Source: Lactobacillus kitasatonis DSM 16761 = JCM 1039 (GTDB taxonomy: Bacteria; Bacillota; Bacilli; Lactobacillales; Lactobacillaceae). From it: a DNA stretch of 64,000 bases. The stretch covers positions 50,105 to 114,104 of the forward strand of contig NZ_BALU01000005.1 of assembly GCF_000615285.1 (NCBI RefSeq), read 5' to 3'. A program made the translations under genes and the position numbers. Numbering within the stretch: position 1 is the first letter of the stretch; every line of letters begins with the position of its first letter. Shown one piece after another: positions 8,136 to 17,851 of the stretch. The notes beneath the pieces are model-generated. The model did not search any database. It was given only the letters and a program-made list of their open reading frames with translations, and was not told where the DNA came from.

Positions 8136-8947
8136 ATGACAAAGCAAAGAGCGGATATTTTATTAGCAGAGCAAGGAATTTTCCATTCTCGTTCTGCCGC
8201 ACAAAGAGCGATTATGGCGGGTCTTGTTTCTGATCATAATCATCAAAGAATTGATAAGAGCGGAACTAAATTTCCAGAAGGCGAAAAATTTTACGTTAAA
8301 GATGATGGTAAAAAGTACGTTTCGCGTGGTGGCTATAAGCTAGAAAAAGCTTTGAAAGTCTTTGATATTGATTTAAAAGATGAAATCTGTCTAGATATTG
8401 GTGCTTCAACTGGTGGTTTTACTGATGTTGCTTTGCAAAACGGCGCTAAGATGGTTTATGCATTAGATGTTGGTTACAATCAACTCGCTTGGCAACTTCG
8501 TGATGATCCAAGAGTTGTTGTAATGGAAAAACAAAACTTCCGTTACTCCAAGCCAGAAGATTTTGATCAAGCTTGCCTGATTTTGCGATGACTGACGTAT
8601 CATTTATTTCACTTGATTTAATCATGCCACCAATGTACGCCATTTTGAAAGATAAGTGTGATGCAGTTTGTCTGATTAAGCCACAGTTTGAAGCTGGTCC
8701 TGAAAACGTGGGTAAGCACGGTATTGTGCATGACCATGAGATTCATAAACAGGTCATTGAACACACCATGCAAAAGGCGTTAGATATCGGCTTCAATGTT
8801 TTAGACGTTGATTATTCACCTATTAAGGGTGGCAAAGGCAACATTGAATTCTTAATTCATTTGCAAAAAGATGAAGCAGATGGTGGTCACAATTTATGGC
8901 AAGGTACCCCAGTAGAAGTAGTAGAGCGTGCTGTAAACGGACTTTAG
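8136..8947 (+). pseudogene. tlyA: TlyA-type rRNA 2'-O-methyltransferase, frameshifted
   Basis: Two frames together encode one TlyA/YqxC protein (270 residues when restored). Frame 1 (8136-8591) has the S4 RNA-binding domain (RADILLAEQGIFHSRSAAQR), SRGGYKLEKAL and the SAM motif LDIGASTGGFTDVA. Frame 2 (to 8947) carries MTDVSFISLDLI and the PQFEAGPENVGK end. One base is missing near 8571: CAA GCT TGC should read CAA GGC TTG CCT, a GG read as G. The family methylates 16S and 23S rRNA cytidines. Either a sequencing error or a real loss. It precedes recN directly; the usual argR/ahrC between them is absent. Confidence 0.9.
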
Positions 8948-8959
8948 GAGTGATATAAC

Positions 8960-10642
8960 ATGTTAGTCGAACTGGATATTAAAAACTTTGCGATTATTAA
9001 AAGTCTGAAGGTTCGCTTTCAAGAAAAGATGACGGTCATTATCGGTGAAACTGGTGCTGGTAAATCCATTATTATTGATGCGGTTTCACTGCTGATGGGT
9101 GGCCGTGGTCAAAAAGAAATGATCAGATCAGGTGAAAAGAAGGCTGTCATTACAGGTCTATTTGAACTTGATGATCAAAAAGAAAAGATTGCTCAACTAT
9201 GCGATCAGTATGGTTTGCCTCACGATGATGATCAATTGGTAATTAGTCGTGAACTTGCTGTTAAAGGAAGAAACGTTGTTCGAATCAATGGTCAATTAAC
9301 AACGATCAATGTTTTGCGTGATATTGGTCATTATTTGGTTGATATTCATGGCCAACATGATCAGCAGATTTTGATGGATCAAGATCGTCAAATTGATTTG
9401 GTTGATAATTATGCGCCTGCTTCCTTTAAGGATGATTTAGCAGACTATCAAGCTGATTTTGAAAAATGGCAAAAATTAACAAATCAATTGCGTCATTTGC
9501 GTCAAGATGCGCAAGAATTAGCACAAAAGCAAGATATTTTGCAATTTCAAAATAATGAACTGGAATCTGCTGATCTAGAAGATCCTGAAGAAGATGAAAA
9601 GCTCGAAGAGGAATATAACGAGTTAAATAATTATCAAAAGATCGCTGATACGGCTAATTATTTTATGCAGCTTTACGATGACGATGAGCACGGTATTGCT
9701 ACGCTGTTGGGGGATGCACAAAATGCGGCCACTGATTTAACGGAATTTGGTTCTAAGTTTAAGGACTTTGCTAAAACTGTTGATGACGGTGTCTATGCTT
9801 TAAATGATGCTCGTAGCGAATTATCCAATTTGATGGATCAGATGGACTTTGATGAAGAGCGTTTCCAATATGTAACTAATCGTCTGGATACTTTGAATTC
9901 TTTGAAGAAAAAATACGGTCCTACACTGAAAGATGTGTTTGATTTTTACAGCAAGGTGCAAAAAGAACTCAGTCAATTTGAAACTGGCGGACTTGATGAA
10001 GAAAAGATTCAAGCTGAAGTTGCGGAAGTAGAAAAACGCTTGACGCAAAAGGCTCGTAAGTTGCACTTAACGCGTGAAAAAGTAGCTCATTCGCTAGAAG
10101 AACAAATTAAGCAAGAACTTGCTGATTTGTATATGGAAAAAGCACGTTTTTCAATTAATTTTGATGAAACGAAGACTTATACCAAGAAGGGCACTGATGA
10201 AATTGTCTTCTTGATCGCACCTAACCCAGGTGAAGATTTAATGCCATTAGTAAAGATTGTATCTGGTGGTGAACAGTCAAGATTAATCTTGGCTTTGAAG
10301 GCAATCTTTAGTCGAGTTGAACCAGTAGGAACTATGATTTTTGACGAAATTGATACCGGTGTGTCTGGTCGTGTTTCTGCTGCTATCGGTAAGAAGATGC
10401 ATTCTATTGGTAAAAATAAACAGGTTATTGCGATTACGCACTCACCTCAAGTAGCAGCTGCTGGGGATCAACGTTATCTTGTAGCTAAGCAAGTAAAAGA
10501 TGGTTCAACATTTACTCAAATTGGACCATTGAGTAAGGAAGAAACAATTACTGCCATTGCCCAAATGATGGCTGGACAAGATGTTACAGATGCAGCCAAG
10601 CAGAATGCGGCTGATTTAATTAAGAGCATAAAAGATGAATAG
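8960..10642 (+). CDS. recN: DNA repair protein RecN
   Basis: 560 residues, SMC-like ATPase of double-strand-break repair. Walker A is GETGAGKSIII near residue 35; the coiled-coil arms occupy about 160-370; the C-terminal lobe has the signature VSGGEQSRL and Walker B MIFDEIDTGVSG. RBS TAGGAGTGA precedes the ATG. No LexA-like box is seen just upstream, so control is probably from the operon. It overlaps the ASCH gene by eight bases. Confidence 0.97.
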   Translation: MLVELDIKNFAIIKSLKVRFQEKMTVIIGETGAGKSIIIDAVSLLMGGRGQKEMIRSGEKKAVITGLFELDDQKEKIAQLCDQYGLPHDDDQLVISRELAVKGRNVVRINGQLTTINVLRDIGHYLVDIHGQHDQQILMDQDRQIDLVDNYAPASFKDDLADYQADFEKWQKLTNQLRHLRQDAQELAQKQDILQFQNNELESADLEDPEEDEKLEEEYNELNNYQKIADTANYFMQLYDDDEHGIATLLGDAQNAATDLTEFGSKFKDFAKTVDDGVYALNDARSELSNLMDQMDFDEERFQYVTNRLDTLNSLKKKYGPTLKDVFDFYSKVQKELSQFETGGLDEEKIQAEVAEVEKRLTQKARKLHLTREKVAHSLEEQIKQELADLYMEKARFSINFDETKTYTKKGTDEIVFLIAPNPGEDLMPLVKIVSGGEQSRLILALKAIFSRVEPVGTMIFDEIDTGVSGRVSAAIGKKMHSIGKNKQVIAITHSPQVAAAGDQRYLVAKQVKDGSTFTQIGPLSKEETITAIAQMMAGQDVTDAAKQNAADLIKSIKDE

Positions 10643-11075
10643 TATTAGCAAATTTTGGAATGAATTTTGTCAAAAAAATAAAATAGCTCCTTCAGCATTA
10701 GAAGGAGCTTATGCATTCGGTTCCAATAGTTATGATGCAGATGTTTTAAGTGATTTGATTAATAGAGGAATCAAGACAGCTACAACTAGCATTTATACTT
10801 CTGCAGATGATGTTCCTGTAGTAGGGATGTATTCAATCGTTTTAGATGGAAATAATCAACCAGTATGTGTGATTAAGAATGAAACTGTAGAAATTATGCC
10901 ATTTAAAAATGTAACTGAAAAACATGCCTATTTAGAAGGTGAGGGCGACCGCAGCTATGAATATTGGCGAAAAGTTCATGAAGCTTTTTTCACGTGGGAA
11001 TGTAAGGAAGAATTAGGTAAAAAATTTACCGAAGACACCGAAGTGGTTTGCGAGACCTTTACTAAAGTAGGCTAA
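10635..11075 (+). CDS. ASCH domain protein
   Basis: 146 residues of the ASCH (ASC-1 homology) superfamily, PUA-like beta barrels proposed to bind RNA. Supporting signatures are LINRGIKTATTSIYT (the GxKxxT core), VGMYSIVLDGNNQPVCVI, and GEGDRSYEYWRKVHEAFF. The start overlaps the recN end, so it is co-transcribed. Its substrate is unknown; some family members are small ribonucleases or amidohydrolases. It ends tail to tail with the next gene with no spacer. Confidence 0.85.
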   Translation: MNSISKFWNEFCQKNKIAPSALEGAYAFGSNSYDADVLSDLINRGIKTATTSIYTSADDVPVVGMYSIVLDGNNQPVCVIKNETVEIMPFKNVTEKHAYLEGEGDRSYEYWRKVHEAFFTWECKEELGKKFTEDTEVVCETFTKVG

Positions 11076-11360
11076 TTAAAGATCAACGCGGAAAATATCA
11101 TCGATATCGACTATCCGCAGTATCTTTTTGTCGACGTCGCGTAAAACATATCTTCCGATAGATATTCTTTTAGAAATCTGGCCTATTTCGTGACTGCCAT
11201 CTTGAAAGGTAATTAAAATAAAGTTCTTGTGTAAAATAGCATAAGAAATACTTGCTAAAATTTTGCCATTAAATTGGCTATAAATACTAAGCTTATCAGT
11301 ATTGTATTCAAACAAATAGTGGTAAGCTTTTTTTAGTTGTGTGGTTAAAAAATTAGTCAT
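11076..11360 (-). CDS. Small protein, possibly YolD-like, LexA-box promoter
   Basis: 94 residues from the ATG at 11360, chosen because AAAGGA sits eight bases upstream; a longer frame reaches 11399 but overlaps the -10. The N-terminal third is helical (MTNFLTTQLKKAYHYLFEY); the rest is beta-rich with Ile/Phe strands and ends ILRIVDIDDIFRVDL. That ending, length and layout resemble the C-terminal half of YolD-like proteins, companions of Y-family DNA polymerases, but the similarity is weak. It is alone on the minus strand. Its promoter contains a LexA-type palindrome, supporting a DNA-damage role by inference. Confidence 0.6.
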   Translation of the reverse strand: MTNFLTTQLKKAYHYLFEYNTDKLSIYSQFNGKILASISYAILHKNFILITFQDGSHEIGQISKRISIGRYVLRDVDKKILRIVDIDDIFRVDL

Positions 11361-11398
11361 ATTAATCATCCTTTGTTGAACCGTTGTTCGATAAAACA

Positions 11399-11427
11399 AT
11401 TATACGAACTTTAGTTCTATAAAACAA
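11399..11427 (-). promoter_or_regulatory. Promoter with LexA-box-like operator
   Basis: On the minus strand TTGTTT (11427-11422) and TATAAT (11404-11399) are 17 bases apart. The spacer holds, in + orientation, CGAACTTTAGTTCT (11405-11418), matching the Bacillus SOS box CGAAC-N4-GTTCG at nine of ten fixed bases. A further GTTCG half-site is at 11386-11390. Confidence 0.65.
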
Positions 11428-11525
11428 GTGTTTGATACATACAAAATAATAAAAAGTGAAAACTTGAAAATCTCGCGATTTTAGTGCAAACTAGATATAT
11501 TAATAGTTACTAAGAGGAGTTCAGC

Positions 11526-12140
11526 ATGGCAGATAAAGGTTTATTACTTGTACTTTCCGGTCCCTCAGGTGTTGGTAAAGGGACTGTAAAAAGTGCTATT
11601 GTGGAGAACAAAGTCTTTCCGTTTGAATATTCAGTCTCAATGACTACTAGAAAACCTCGTCCAGGTGAAGTAGACGGCAAGGATTATTTCTTTGTTAGCG
11701 AGGAACGTTTTCAAGAAGCTATTAAAAATGGGGAGCTATTAGAATATAATGAATATGTTGGACATCATTATGGCACACCCCTTGGTCCGGTGAAGAAGAT
11801 GCTTCATGAAGGCAAGGATGTTTTACTTGAGATTGATGTCAATGGGGCACAAAAAGTACGTGAAAAAATGCCAGATGGCGTATTTATCTTTTTAACCCCA
11901 CCTGATTTGCATACATTGCATTTACGACTAGAACATCGTGGTACAGAACCAGAAGAAGTGATTCGTGGACGTATCAAACAGGCCAGAAATGAAATTTTGG
12001 AAATGGCAGACTATGATTATGCAGTAGTTAATGATACAGTAGCTAATGCAGTAGATCATATTAAGGCAATTGTTGATGCAGAACATGTCAGTGTTAAACG
12101 TGTAATTGATGACTATCGCAAGATGGTCAAGGAGGATTAA
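11526..12140 (+). CDS. gmk: Guanylate kinase
   Basis: 204 residues: P-loop [14 protein letters not shown] near the N terminus, GMP-binding [20 protein letters not shown] and [16 protein letters not shown]. It phosphorylates GMP to GDP. RBS AAGAGGAG. It opens the gmk-rpoZ-priA-fmt-rsmB-stp-stk-rsgA-rpe-thiN run. I could not fix its promoter: TATATT at 11496 is a candidate -10 without a good -35. Confidence 0.97.
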   Translation: MADKGLLLVLSGPSGVGKGTVKSAIVENKVFPFEYSVSMTTRKPRPGEVDGKDYFFVSEERFQEAIKNGELLEYNEYVGHHYGTPLGPVKKMLHEGKDVLLEIDVNGAQKVREKMPDGVFIFLTPPDLHTLHLRLEHRGTEPEEVIRGRIKQARNEILEMADYDYAVVNDTVANAVDHIKAIVDAEHVSVKRVIDDYRKMVKED

Positions 12141-12142
12141 TT

Positions 12143-12367
12143 ATGAGAATTACTTACCCATCAATTGATAAATTATTGTCACGTGTTGACTCACGCTATT
12201 CATTATCTGTTCTTGCTGCTAAGAGAGCACATGAACTTGAAGCAGGTGATCCCCCAACACTTGAATACTTTAAGTGTGATAAGGCCGTTGGTAAGGCACT
12301 TGAAGAAATCGCTGCTGGTAAAGTTACAGTTGACCCAGCACATGCCGAGGTTAACCTCGAAGATTAA
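12143..12367 (+). CDS. rpoZ: RNA polymerase omega subunit
   Basis: 74 residues, starting [20 protein letters not shown] and containing [15 protein letters not shown], the omega signature. It helps assemble RNA polymerase. It starts two bases after gmk, RBS AAGGAGG inside the gmk end. Confidence 0.95.
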   Translation: MRITYPSIDKLLSRVDSRYSLSVLAAKRAHELEAGDPPTLEYFKCDKAVGKALEEIAAGKVTVDPAHAEVNLED

Positions 12368-12373
12368 TTGATT

Positions 12374-12405
12374 GACCTTCATCCTATGGGGTGAAGGTCT
12401 TTTTT
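12374..12405 (+). terminator. Intrinsic terminator after rpoZ
   Basis: GACCTTCA (12374-12381) pairs with TGAAGGTC (12392-12399), then a T run. It lies 13 bases before priA, so it probably attenuates rather than isolates. Confidence 0.8.
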
Positions 12406-12417
12406 ACAGGTGATTAG

Positions 12418-14817
12418 ATGATTGCTCAAGTGATTGTAGATGTTGCGGCGCGACAGACTGATCGCGTTTTTGAATATCATGTTCCTTCAGATCTTGAGAA
12501 GGAAATTAAGGTGGGTTCAAGAGTCGTTGTGCCTTTTGGACCAAGAAAAGTGCAAGGCTTTGTTGTCGGCCTATCTGAAACTAGCAATTTTAAAGGCAAA
12601 ATGAAGGATTTGTTGGTAGTGGTTGATGAAATGTCGCCACTAACGCTTGAATTAGTTAAATTATCTGCAGATTTAGCACAAAATATTTATTCATACCGGA
12701 TCAAAATTTTACAGGCTATGCTGCCATGGGTGATGCGGGCAGGCTATCGTAAACTATTGCTCCCTGCTAGTTCAAAGGCTAAAGAGATGCCGTTTTTTCA
12801 AGGCGATCCCATTGATTTAAATAAAATAACAGATTCAACACAAATCAAGAAAATCCGCAGTTTGCTAAAAAATGATGATGCCAAGATTGAGTATGTTGTC
12901 GACAATAAGGCTAAAAAGAAAAAGGAAAATCAATATGCATTGGCTCTGGCACCAGAAGAATATACTAAAATCTATAATACTTTGCGGCAAAATGCGGTAA
13001 AGCAAAAGCAGCTTTTGATGGATATCATTGAACATACCGATGCTTATCCCAAAACACAAAAGGAATTAGAAGCTGGATTGGGTTTAACCGCTGCAGTCTT
13101 GAATTCGGCTGTTAAAAAAGGTTGGCTAAAGAAAAAGGCAGTTGAAGTTTATCGTGATCCTTTAGCCGGCTTTAAAGATGATGAAAAACCAGCTCCAATC
13201 AAGTTAAATGATGAACAACAACATGCTTTAGACGAAATTGCCAAAGCTATCGATGAGAAAAAAGCTGAAACATTTTTGCTTGAAGGAATTACTGGTAGCG
13301 GCAAGACTGAAGTTTATTTGCATGCCATCAGTAAGGCTTTAGCCCAAGGCAGAACCGCCTTGATGCTGGTGCCAGAGATTTCGCTTACCCCACAGATGGT
13401 GCGTCAGGTAAAGGCCAGATTTGGTCAAGAAGTTGCTGTCTTGCACAGTGCGTTATCTGAAGGAGAAAAATATGATGAATGGCGCAGAATCCGCCGCGGC
13501 GAAACCAAAGTAGTAGTTGGTGCCAGAAGTGCGGTTTTTGCACCGCTTAAAAATATCGGCTTAATCGTGATCGATGAGGAACACGAGTCATCATACAAGC
13601 AAGAGTCTGATCCGCGCTATAACGCTCGAGATGTGGCTATCTGGCGCAGTAAATACCATCACTGTCCACTTGTATTAGGCAGCGCAACGCCGTCTTTAGG
13701 AAGCCGTGCAAGGGCACAAAAGGATGTCTATCATCTTTTACGACTAACCAAGAGAGCCAACAATAAGAAGCTGCCTAAGGTGCGCTTAATTGATTTAAAG
13801 CATGTTCAATTTGCGGGTGGTCAATTTGACTTGTCGCTTGAGTTAGTCGATGCGATTAAAAAGCGCCTCGAGAAAAAAGAACAAATCATTTTAATGCTTA
13901 ATCGTCGTGGCTTTGCTAATTTCATGCTTTGCCGAGAATGTGGTTTTGTCTTAAAGTGTCCTAATTGTGATGTATCTTTGAACTTGCATAAAGATACTAA
14001 TTGTATGCAATGTCATTATTGTGGTCATACTGAGCCAATTCCTACGCGTTGTCCTAATTGTCAAAGTTCTCAAATTCGTTTTCTGGGAACAGGAACACAA
14101 AAGGTGCAAGAAGAATTAGAGGAACTTTTACCAGGTGCTAGAATTTTACGAATGGACGTAGATACCACTCGCAGAAAGGGTAGCTATAAGAGAATTCTGA
14201 ATGCGTTTGGCAATCATGAAGCAGATATCTTATTAGGAACGCAAATGATTGCGAAGGGACTAGATTTCCCTAATGTTACCTTAGTAGGAGTAATTAATGC
14301 TGATACAGGCTTATGGCTGTCAGACTACAATGCTTCTGAAAAAACTTTTGAACTTTTAACGCAGGTTGCTGGACGTGCCGGTCGAGCAGAAAAAGAAGGA
14401 GAAGTTCTGATTCAGACTTATAATCCGGAGCACTATGCCATTCAATTAGCCCAAACGCAGGATTATGAACGCTTTTACGGCTATGAAATGAACGTCAGAC
14501 ATGCCGGAAACTATCCACCATACTTCTTCACTGTTTTGATTTCGATTGCCGCTAAGAAAGAACAAAATGCTGCAAGAGAAGCTTTTAAAATAAAGCGTTA
14601 CTTAACAAAGCAGCTTCATGCAGAAGCAATAATTTTAGGACCAACACCAAGTGCAATTTCTCGAGTAAAAAATCAATATTATTATCAAATACTGGTAAAA
14701 TATAAAAAAGAACCAAATTTGAATAAATTATTGCACCATGTTCAAGACTCCGCCCAGGAAGCGAAGAAATATGGCTTAAGTATTATTATTGATAATGAAC
14801 CAGAAAGAATAATGTAG
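12418..14817 (+). CDS. priA: Primosomal helicase PriA
   Basis: 799 residues. N-terminal DNA-binding domain (MIAQVIVDVAARQTDRVFEY), helicase core with Walker A GITGSGKTEVYL and DEEH box VIDEEHESSYKQ, and eight zinc cysteines between the helicase lobes (CRECGFVLKCPNC, CMQCHYC, CPNC). The second lobe has LGTQMIAKGLDFPNVTLVGV and QVAGRAGRAEK. It restarts stalled forks. The RBS is weak (ACAGGTGA). Length is usual. Confidence 0.97.
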   Translation: MIAQVIVDVAARQTDRVFEYHVPSDLEKEIKVGSRVVVPFGPRKVQGFVVGLSETSNFKGKMKDLLVVVDEMSPLTLELVKLSADLAQNIYSYRIKILQAMLPWVMRAGYRKLLLPASSKAKEMPFFQGDPIDLNKITDSTQIKKIRSLLKNDDAKIEYVVDNKAKKKKENQYALALAPEEYTKIYNTLRQNAVKQKQLLMDIIEHTDAYPKTQKELEAGLGLTAAVLNSAVKKGWLKKKAVEVYRDPLAGFKDDEKPAPIKLNDEQQHALDEIAKAIDEKKAETFLLEGITGSGKTEVYLHAISKALAQGRTALMLVPEISLTPQMVRQVKARFGQEVAVLHSALSEGEKYDEWRRIRRGETKVVVGARSAVFAPLKNIGLIVIDEEHESSYKQESDPRYNARDVAIWRSKYHHCPLVLGSATPSLGSRARAQKDVYHLLRLTKRANNKKLPKVRLIDLKHVQFAGGQFDLSLELVDAIKKRLEKKEQIILMLNRRGFANFMLCRECGFVLKCPNCDVSLNLHKDTNCMQCHYCGHTEPIPTRCPNCQSSQIRFLGTGTQKVQEELEELLPGARILRMDVDTTRRKGSYKRILNAFGNHEADILLGTQMIAKGLDFPNVTLVGVINADTGLWLSDYNASEKTFELLTQVAGRAGRAEKEGEVLIQTYNPEHYAIQLAQTQDYERFYGYEMNVRHAGNYPPYFFTVLISIAAKKEQNAAREAFKIKRYLTKQLHAEAIILGPTPSAISRVKNQYYYQILVKYKKEPNLNKLLHHVQDSAQEAKKYGLSIIIDNEPERIM

Positions 14818-14831
14818 AGGAGATGCTGCTA

Positions 14832-15776
14832 ATGACATCAGTAATATTCATGGGGACACCGGAATTCTCAGTTCCAGTACTTGAAGGTTTAATTGAAAAT
14901 AATTATGAAATTAAGGCTGTAGTAACTCAACCAGACAAGAAAGTTGGACGCAAACAAAAGATTACTAAGAGTCCTGCTAAGATTGCTGCAGAAAAGCATA
15001 ATTTACCTGTTTATCAACCTGCAAAATTATCTGGCTCTGAAGAAATGCAAAAGTTAATTGATATGCACGCTGACTTAATTGTTACTGCAGCTTATGGTCA
15101 ATTTTTGCCAACGAAGTTTTTAAACTCAGTTAAGATTGCGGCTGTAAATGTTCACGGCTCACTTTTACCTAAATATCGTGGCGGTGCACCAATTCAATAT
15201 TCTTTGATTAACGGCGATAAAGAAACTGGTATTACCATCATGGAAATGGTTAAAAAGATGGATGCCGGTGATATCTATGCACAAGAAGCAATTAAGATTG
15301 AACCAGATGATAACGCTGGTACCTTGTTCGCAAAACTAGCAATTGTTGGGCGTGATCTTTTGCTTAAGACTTTACCTTCAATTATTGCTGGCACTGTAAA
15401 GAAAACGCCACAAGATCCTGAAAAGGTGGTCTTTTCACTAAATATTACTAAAGAACAAGAAAGAATCACGGTTGATATGACAGCTACCGAAGTTAATAAC
15501 ATGATCCGTGCACTTAACCCAGATCCAGGTGCCTACATGATGGTTGAAGGCAAACGTTTCAAAGTTTGGAAGGCAGAAGTTGCTGATGAAACTACAGATT
15601 TAAAGCCAGGTTCAGTTGTTGCAAATAAGAAGTGCTTTGCAATTAGTTTTGCTAATGGTACTGTCTTGAATTTGCTTGAAGTACAACCGAGCGGCAAGAA
15701 GCGCATGAATATTAAGAACTTTTTGAACGGTCAAGGTAGCAAGTTTACACCAGGAGAAGAAATTGTCGACAAGTAA
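14832..15776 (+). CDS. fmt: Methionyl-tRNA formyltransferase
   Basis: 314 residues from ATG 14832, chosen because AGAGGAG is about nine bases upstream; ATG 14823 touches the RBS. It starts MTSVIFMGTPEFSVPVLEGL and contains the formyl-THF motif VNVHGSLLPKYRGGAPIQ (Asn, His) and the C-terminal OB fold. It formylates initiator Met-tRNA. It overlaps rsmB by 14 bases. Confidence 0.96.
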   Translation: MTSVIFMGTPEFSVPVLEGLIENNYEIKAVVTQPDKKVGRKQKITKSPAKIAAEKHNLPVYQPAKLSGSEEMQKLIDMHADLIVTAAYGQFLPTKFLNSVKIAAVNVHGSLLPKYRGGAPIQYSLINGDKETGITIMEMVKKMDAGDIYAQEAIKIEPDDNAGTLFAKLAIVGRDLLLKTLPSIIAGTVKKTPQDPEKVVFSLNITKEQERITVDMTATEVNNMIRALNPDPGAYMMVEGKRFKVWKAEVADETTDLKPGSVVANKKCFAISFANGTVLNLLEVQPSGKKRMNIKNFLNGQGSKFTPGEEIVDK

Positions 15777-17091
15777 AAGCGCTCGTGCAATCAGCTTAGA
15801 AACATTAATTAAGGTTTTACAAGATAAATCCTATTCAAATATCAGCTTGAACAACAGTCTTAATCATTCAGACTTATCACAAGCTGATCAAAACTTAGCC
15901 ACAAAAATAGTGTATGGAACGATTCAATATCGACTCTTTTTGGAATATCAGTTAAAGGGATTAGTAAGAACTAAATTAACTGAGAAATATTTAAAGCCGC
16001 TTTTATTGATGTCCATTTATCAAATTGTCTTTTTGGATAAAGTGCCTAATCGTGCAGTTTTGGATGAAGCTAATAAACTTGCTAAGCAATTTGGTAAGCA
16101 TCATTCATCAGGTTATCGTGTAGTAAACGGAATTTTACGTTCATTTATTAGACGTGGCGTAATTTTGCCTGATGTTAAAGATGAAATAAAATATTTAAGT
16201 GTCAAAGAAAGCATGCCGGAATGGCTAGTTAAATATTTTGCCAATCATTGGGGCATGGATCGTACGAAAAAATTGCTTGAAAGCATCAATCAGCCAGCTA
16301 AAAATAGCGTTCGTATTTCATCTTTGTGTGATAAACAGCAAGTTTTTGATCAGCTAAAGGCTGAGGGTTACGAACCAGCATGGTCTAACTTATCTGACAA
16401 TAACGTGATTTTGGGTCATGGTGGCGTGAGTCAAAGTGATTTATTTAAGCGCGGAAAATTGACAATTCAGGATGAAGCCGCTAGTTTAGTTGTAGAATCT
16501 TTTGATTTTGGTCCCAATAAAGAGCATATTTTAGATGCATGCAGTGCTCCAGGCGGTAAAACTGTGCAGATGGCAGAACGAATTGTCGCTGGCGATGCGA
16601 CAGCTTTAGACATTCATGAAAAGAAGCTACATTTGGTTAAAGAAAATGCTAAAAGAATGAATGTAGCTGATAAAGTTAAAACTAAAGCTTGTGATGCACG
16701 AAAAGTACAGGATATTTTCAAGCAGGGAGAATTTACTAAGATTTTGGTAGATGCACCTTGTTCTGGATTAGGTTTATTAAGACGTAAGCCTGAGATTCGT
16801 TATACTAAGACTGAACGTGATTTGCATAATTTACAAAAAATTCAATTGGCAATTTTAGATTCAGTTAGTCCTTTGTTAAAGGAAGACGGCGAGTTAGTTT
16901 ACTCCACTTGCTCTATTTCAGTAGAGGAAGATGAAGCCGTTGTCGAACAATTCTTAAAGCAGCATCCTAATTTTGAATTAAAGCCATTTAAGCTCAGCAA
17001 ATTGGAATCAAAGACAGGGATGCTAAAAATAATGCCTGACCAAGATAATAATGATGGATTTTTCATTGCTAAATTTAAGATGCGAGGTTAG
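15763..17091 (+). CDS. rsmB: 16S rRNA m5C967 methyltransferase RsmB
   Basis: 442 residues. Start is TTG 15763, with AGGAGA upstream and no suitable ATG. An N-terminal NusB-like domain (about 1-140) precedes a SAM methyltransferase domain with DACSAPGGKTVQMAE, VDAPCSGLGLLRRKPE (first Cys) and YSTCSISVEEDE (catalytic Cys). It modifies C967 of 16S rRNA. It is linked to fmt as in most Firmicutes. Confidence 0.96.
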   Translation: MSTSKSARAISLETLIKVLQDKSYSNISLNNSLNHSDLSQADQNLATKIVYGTIQYRLFLEYQLKGLVRTKLTEKYLKPLLLMSIYQIVFLDKVPNRAVLDEANKLAKQFGKHHSSGYRVVNGILRSFIRRGVILPDVKDEIKYLSVKESMPEWLVKYFANHWGMDRTKKLLESINQPAKNSVRISSLCDKQQVFDQLKAEGYEPAWSNLSDNNVILGHGGVSQSDLFKRGKLTIQDEAASLVVESFDFGPNKEHILDACSAPGGKTVQMAERIVAGDATALDIHEKKLHLVKENAKRMNVADKVKTKACDARKVQDIFKQGEFTKILVDAPCSGLGLLRRKPEIRYTKTERDLHNLQKIQLAILDSVSPLLKEDGELVYSTCSISVEEDEAVVEQFLKQHPNFELKPFKLSKLESKTGMLKIMPDQDNNDGFFIAKFKMRG

Positions 17092-17095
17092 ATTT

Positions 17096-17851
17096 TTGAT
17101 TGAAACAGCATACGCTTCTAGTATCGGTAAGGTACGAAAAAGCAATCAAGATTTTGTACAAGTTTTTAAAAATCGCAAGGGTATCACTTTAGCGGTCGTA
17201 TGCGATGGCATGGGTGGACATCAAGGCGGAGATGTAGCTTCAACTATGGCGGTTACGCACCTGGGGCACAACTTCGGAATAACTGATTTCACAGACGCCA
17301 ACATTGCGCACAAATGGTTGGATGTTCAGTTGAATTCTGAAAATGAAACTATTTTAAAGACGGCTGATAAGTTTCCTGATTTAAATGGAATGGGAACCAC
17401 CATTGTTTTAGCCTTTGCTTTTGACGACAATGCTTTAATTGCCCATTTAGGTGATTCACGTGCTTATAGCTACTCAGAAGGAAAGTTTGTTCAACTTACA
17501 GAAGATCATTCTTTAGTTAACGAATTGGTTAAAATGGGACAAATTACCAAAGAACAAGCTAAGCATCACCCACAAAAGAATATTATTACTCAAGCTTTAG
17601 GTGTATCTAGCACGATTGACCCAGAAATTAATGAAATTAAATTGGGCGATAATGACATTATTTTGCTTTGTACTGATGGATTAACTAATTCTCTCAGTGA
17701 CCCACAAATTCAGCAAATTCTTGCAACTAAAGAATTGAGTTTGAAAGAACGTTGCAATAAGTTAATTAGTGAGGCTAATCGATTAGGTGGTGGTGACAAT
17801 ATTACTGTCTGCCTAATTTGGAATAAGGAGGACGAAAGCAGTGATCGATAA
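17096..17851 (+). CDS. stp: PP2C-type Ser/Thr phosphatase
   Basis: 251 residues from TTG 17096, preceded by GAGGTTA; upstream in-frame ATGs lie deep in rsmB. PP2C signatures: RKSNQDF (metal Asp), VCDGMGGHQGGDVAS, GTTIVLAF, LGDSRAYSY and GGGDNITVCL. It is the PrpC/Stp partner that dephosphorylates targets of the neighbouring PASTA kinase. Its last bases overlap the kinase GTG start, so the two are coupled. Confidence 0.95.
   Translation: MIETAYASSIGKVRKSNQDFVQVFKNRKGITLAVVCDGMGGHQGGDVASTMAVTHLGHNFGITDFTDANIAHKWLDVQLNSENETILKTADKFPDLNGMGTTIVLAFAFDDNALIAHLGDSRAYSYSEGKFVQLTEDHSLVNELVKMGQITKEQAKHHPQKNIITQALGVSSTIDPEINEIKLGDNDIILLCTDGLTNSLSDPQIQQILATKELSLKERCNKLISEANRLGGGDNITVCLIWNKEDESSDR

Noticed and set aside
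8560..8600. Programmed ribosomal frameshift in tlyA, stk, rsgA or rpsP
   Set aside because: No slippery heptamers or stimulatory hairpins at the break points, and the same -1 pattern recurs in unrelated genes.
11464..11476. 13-base match TTGAAAATCTCGC shared with about 45470
   Set aside because: A 13-base match is expected by chance many times in 64 kb of AT-rich sequence, and the surrounding bases differ.
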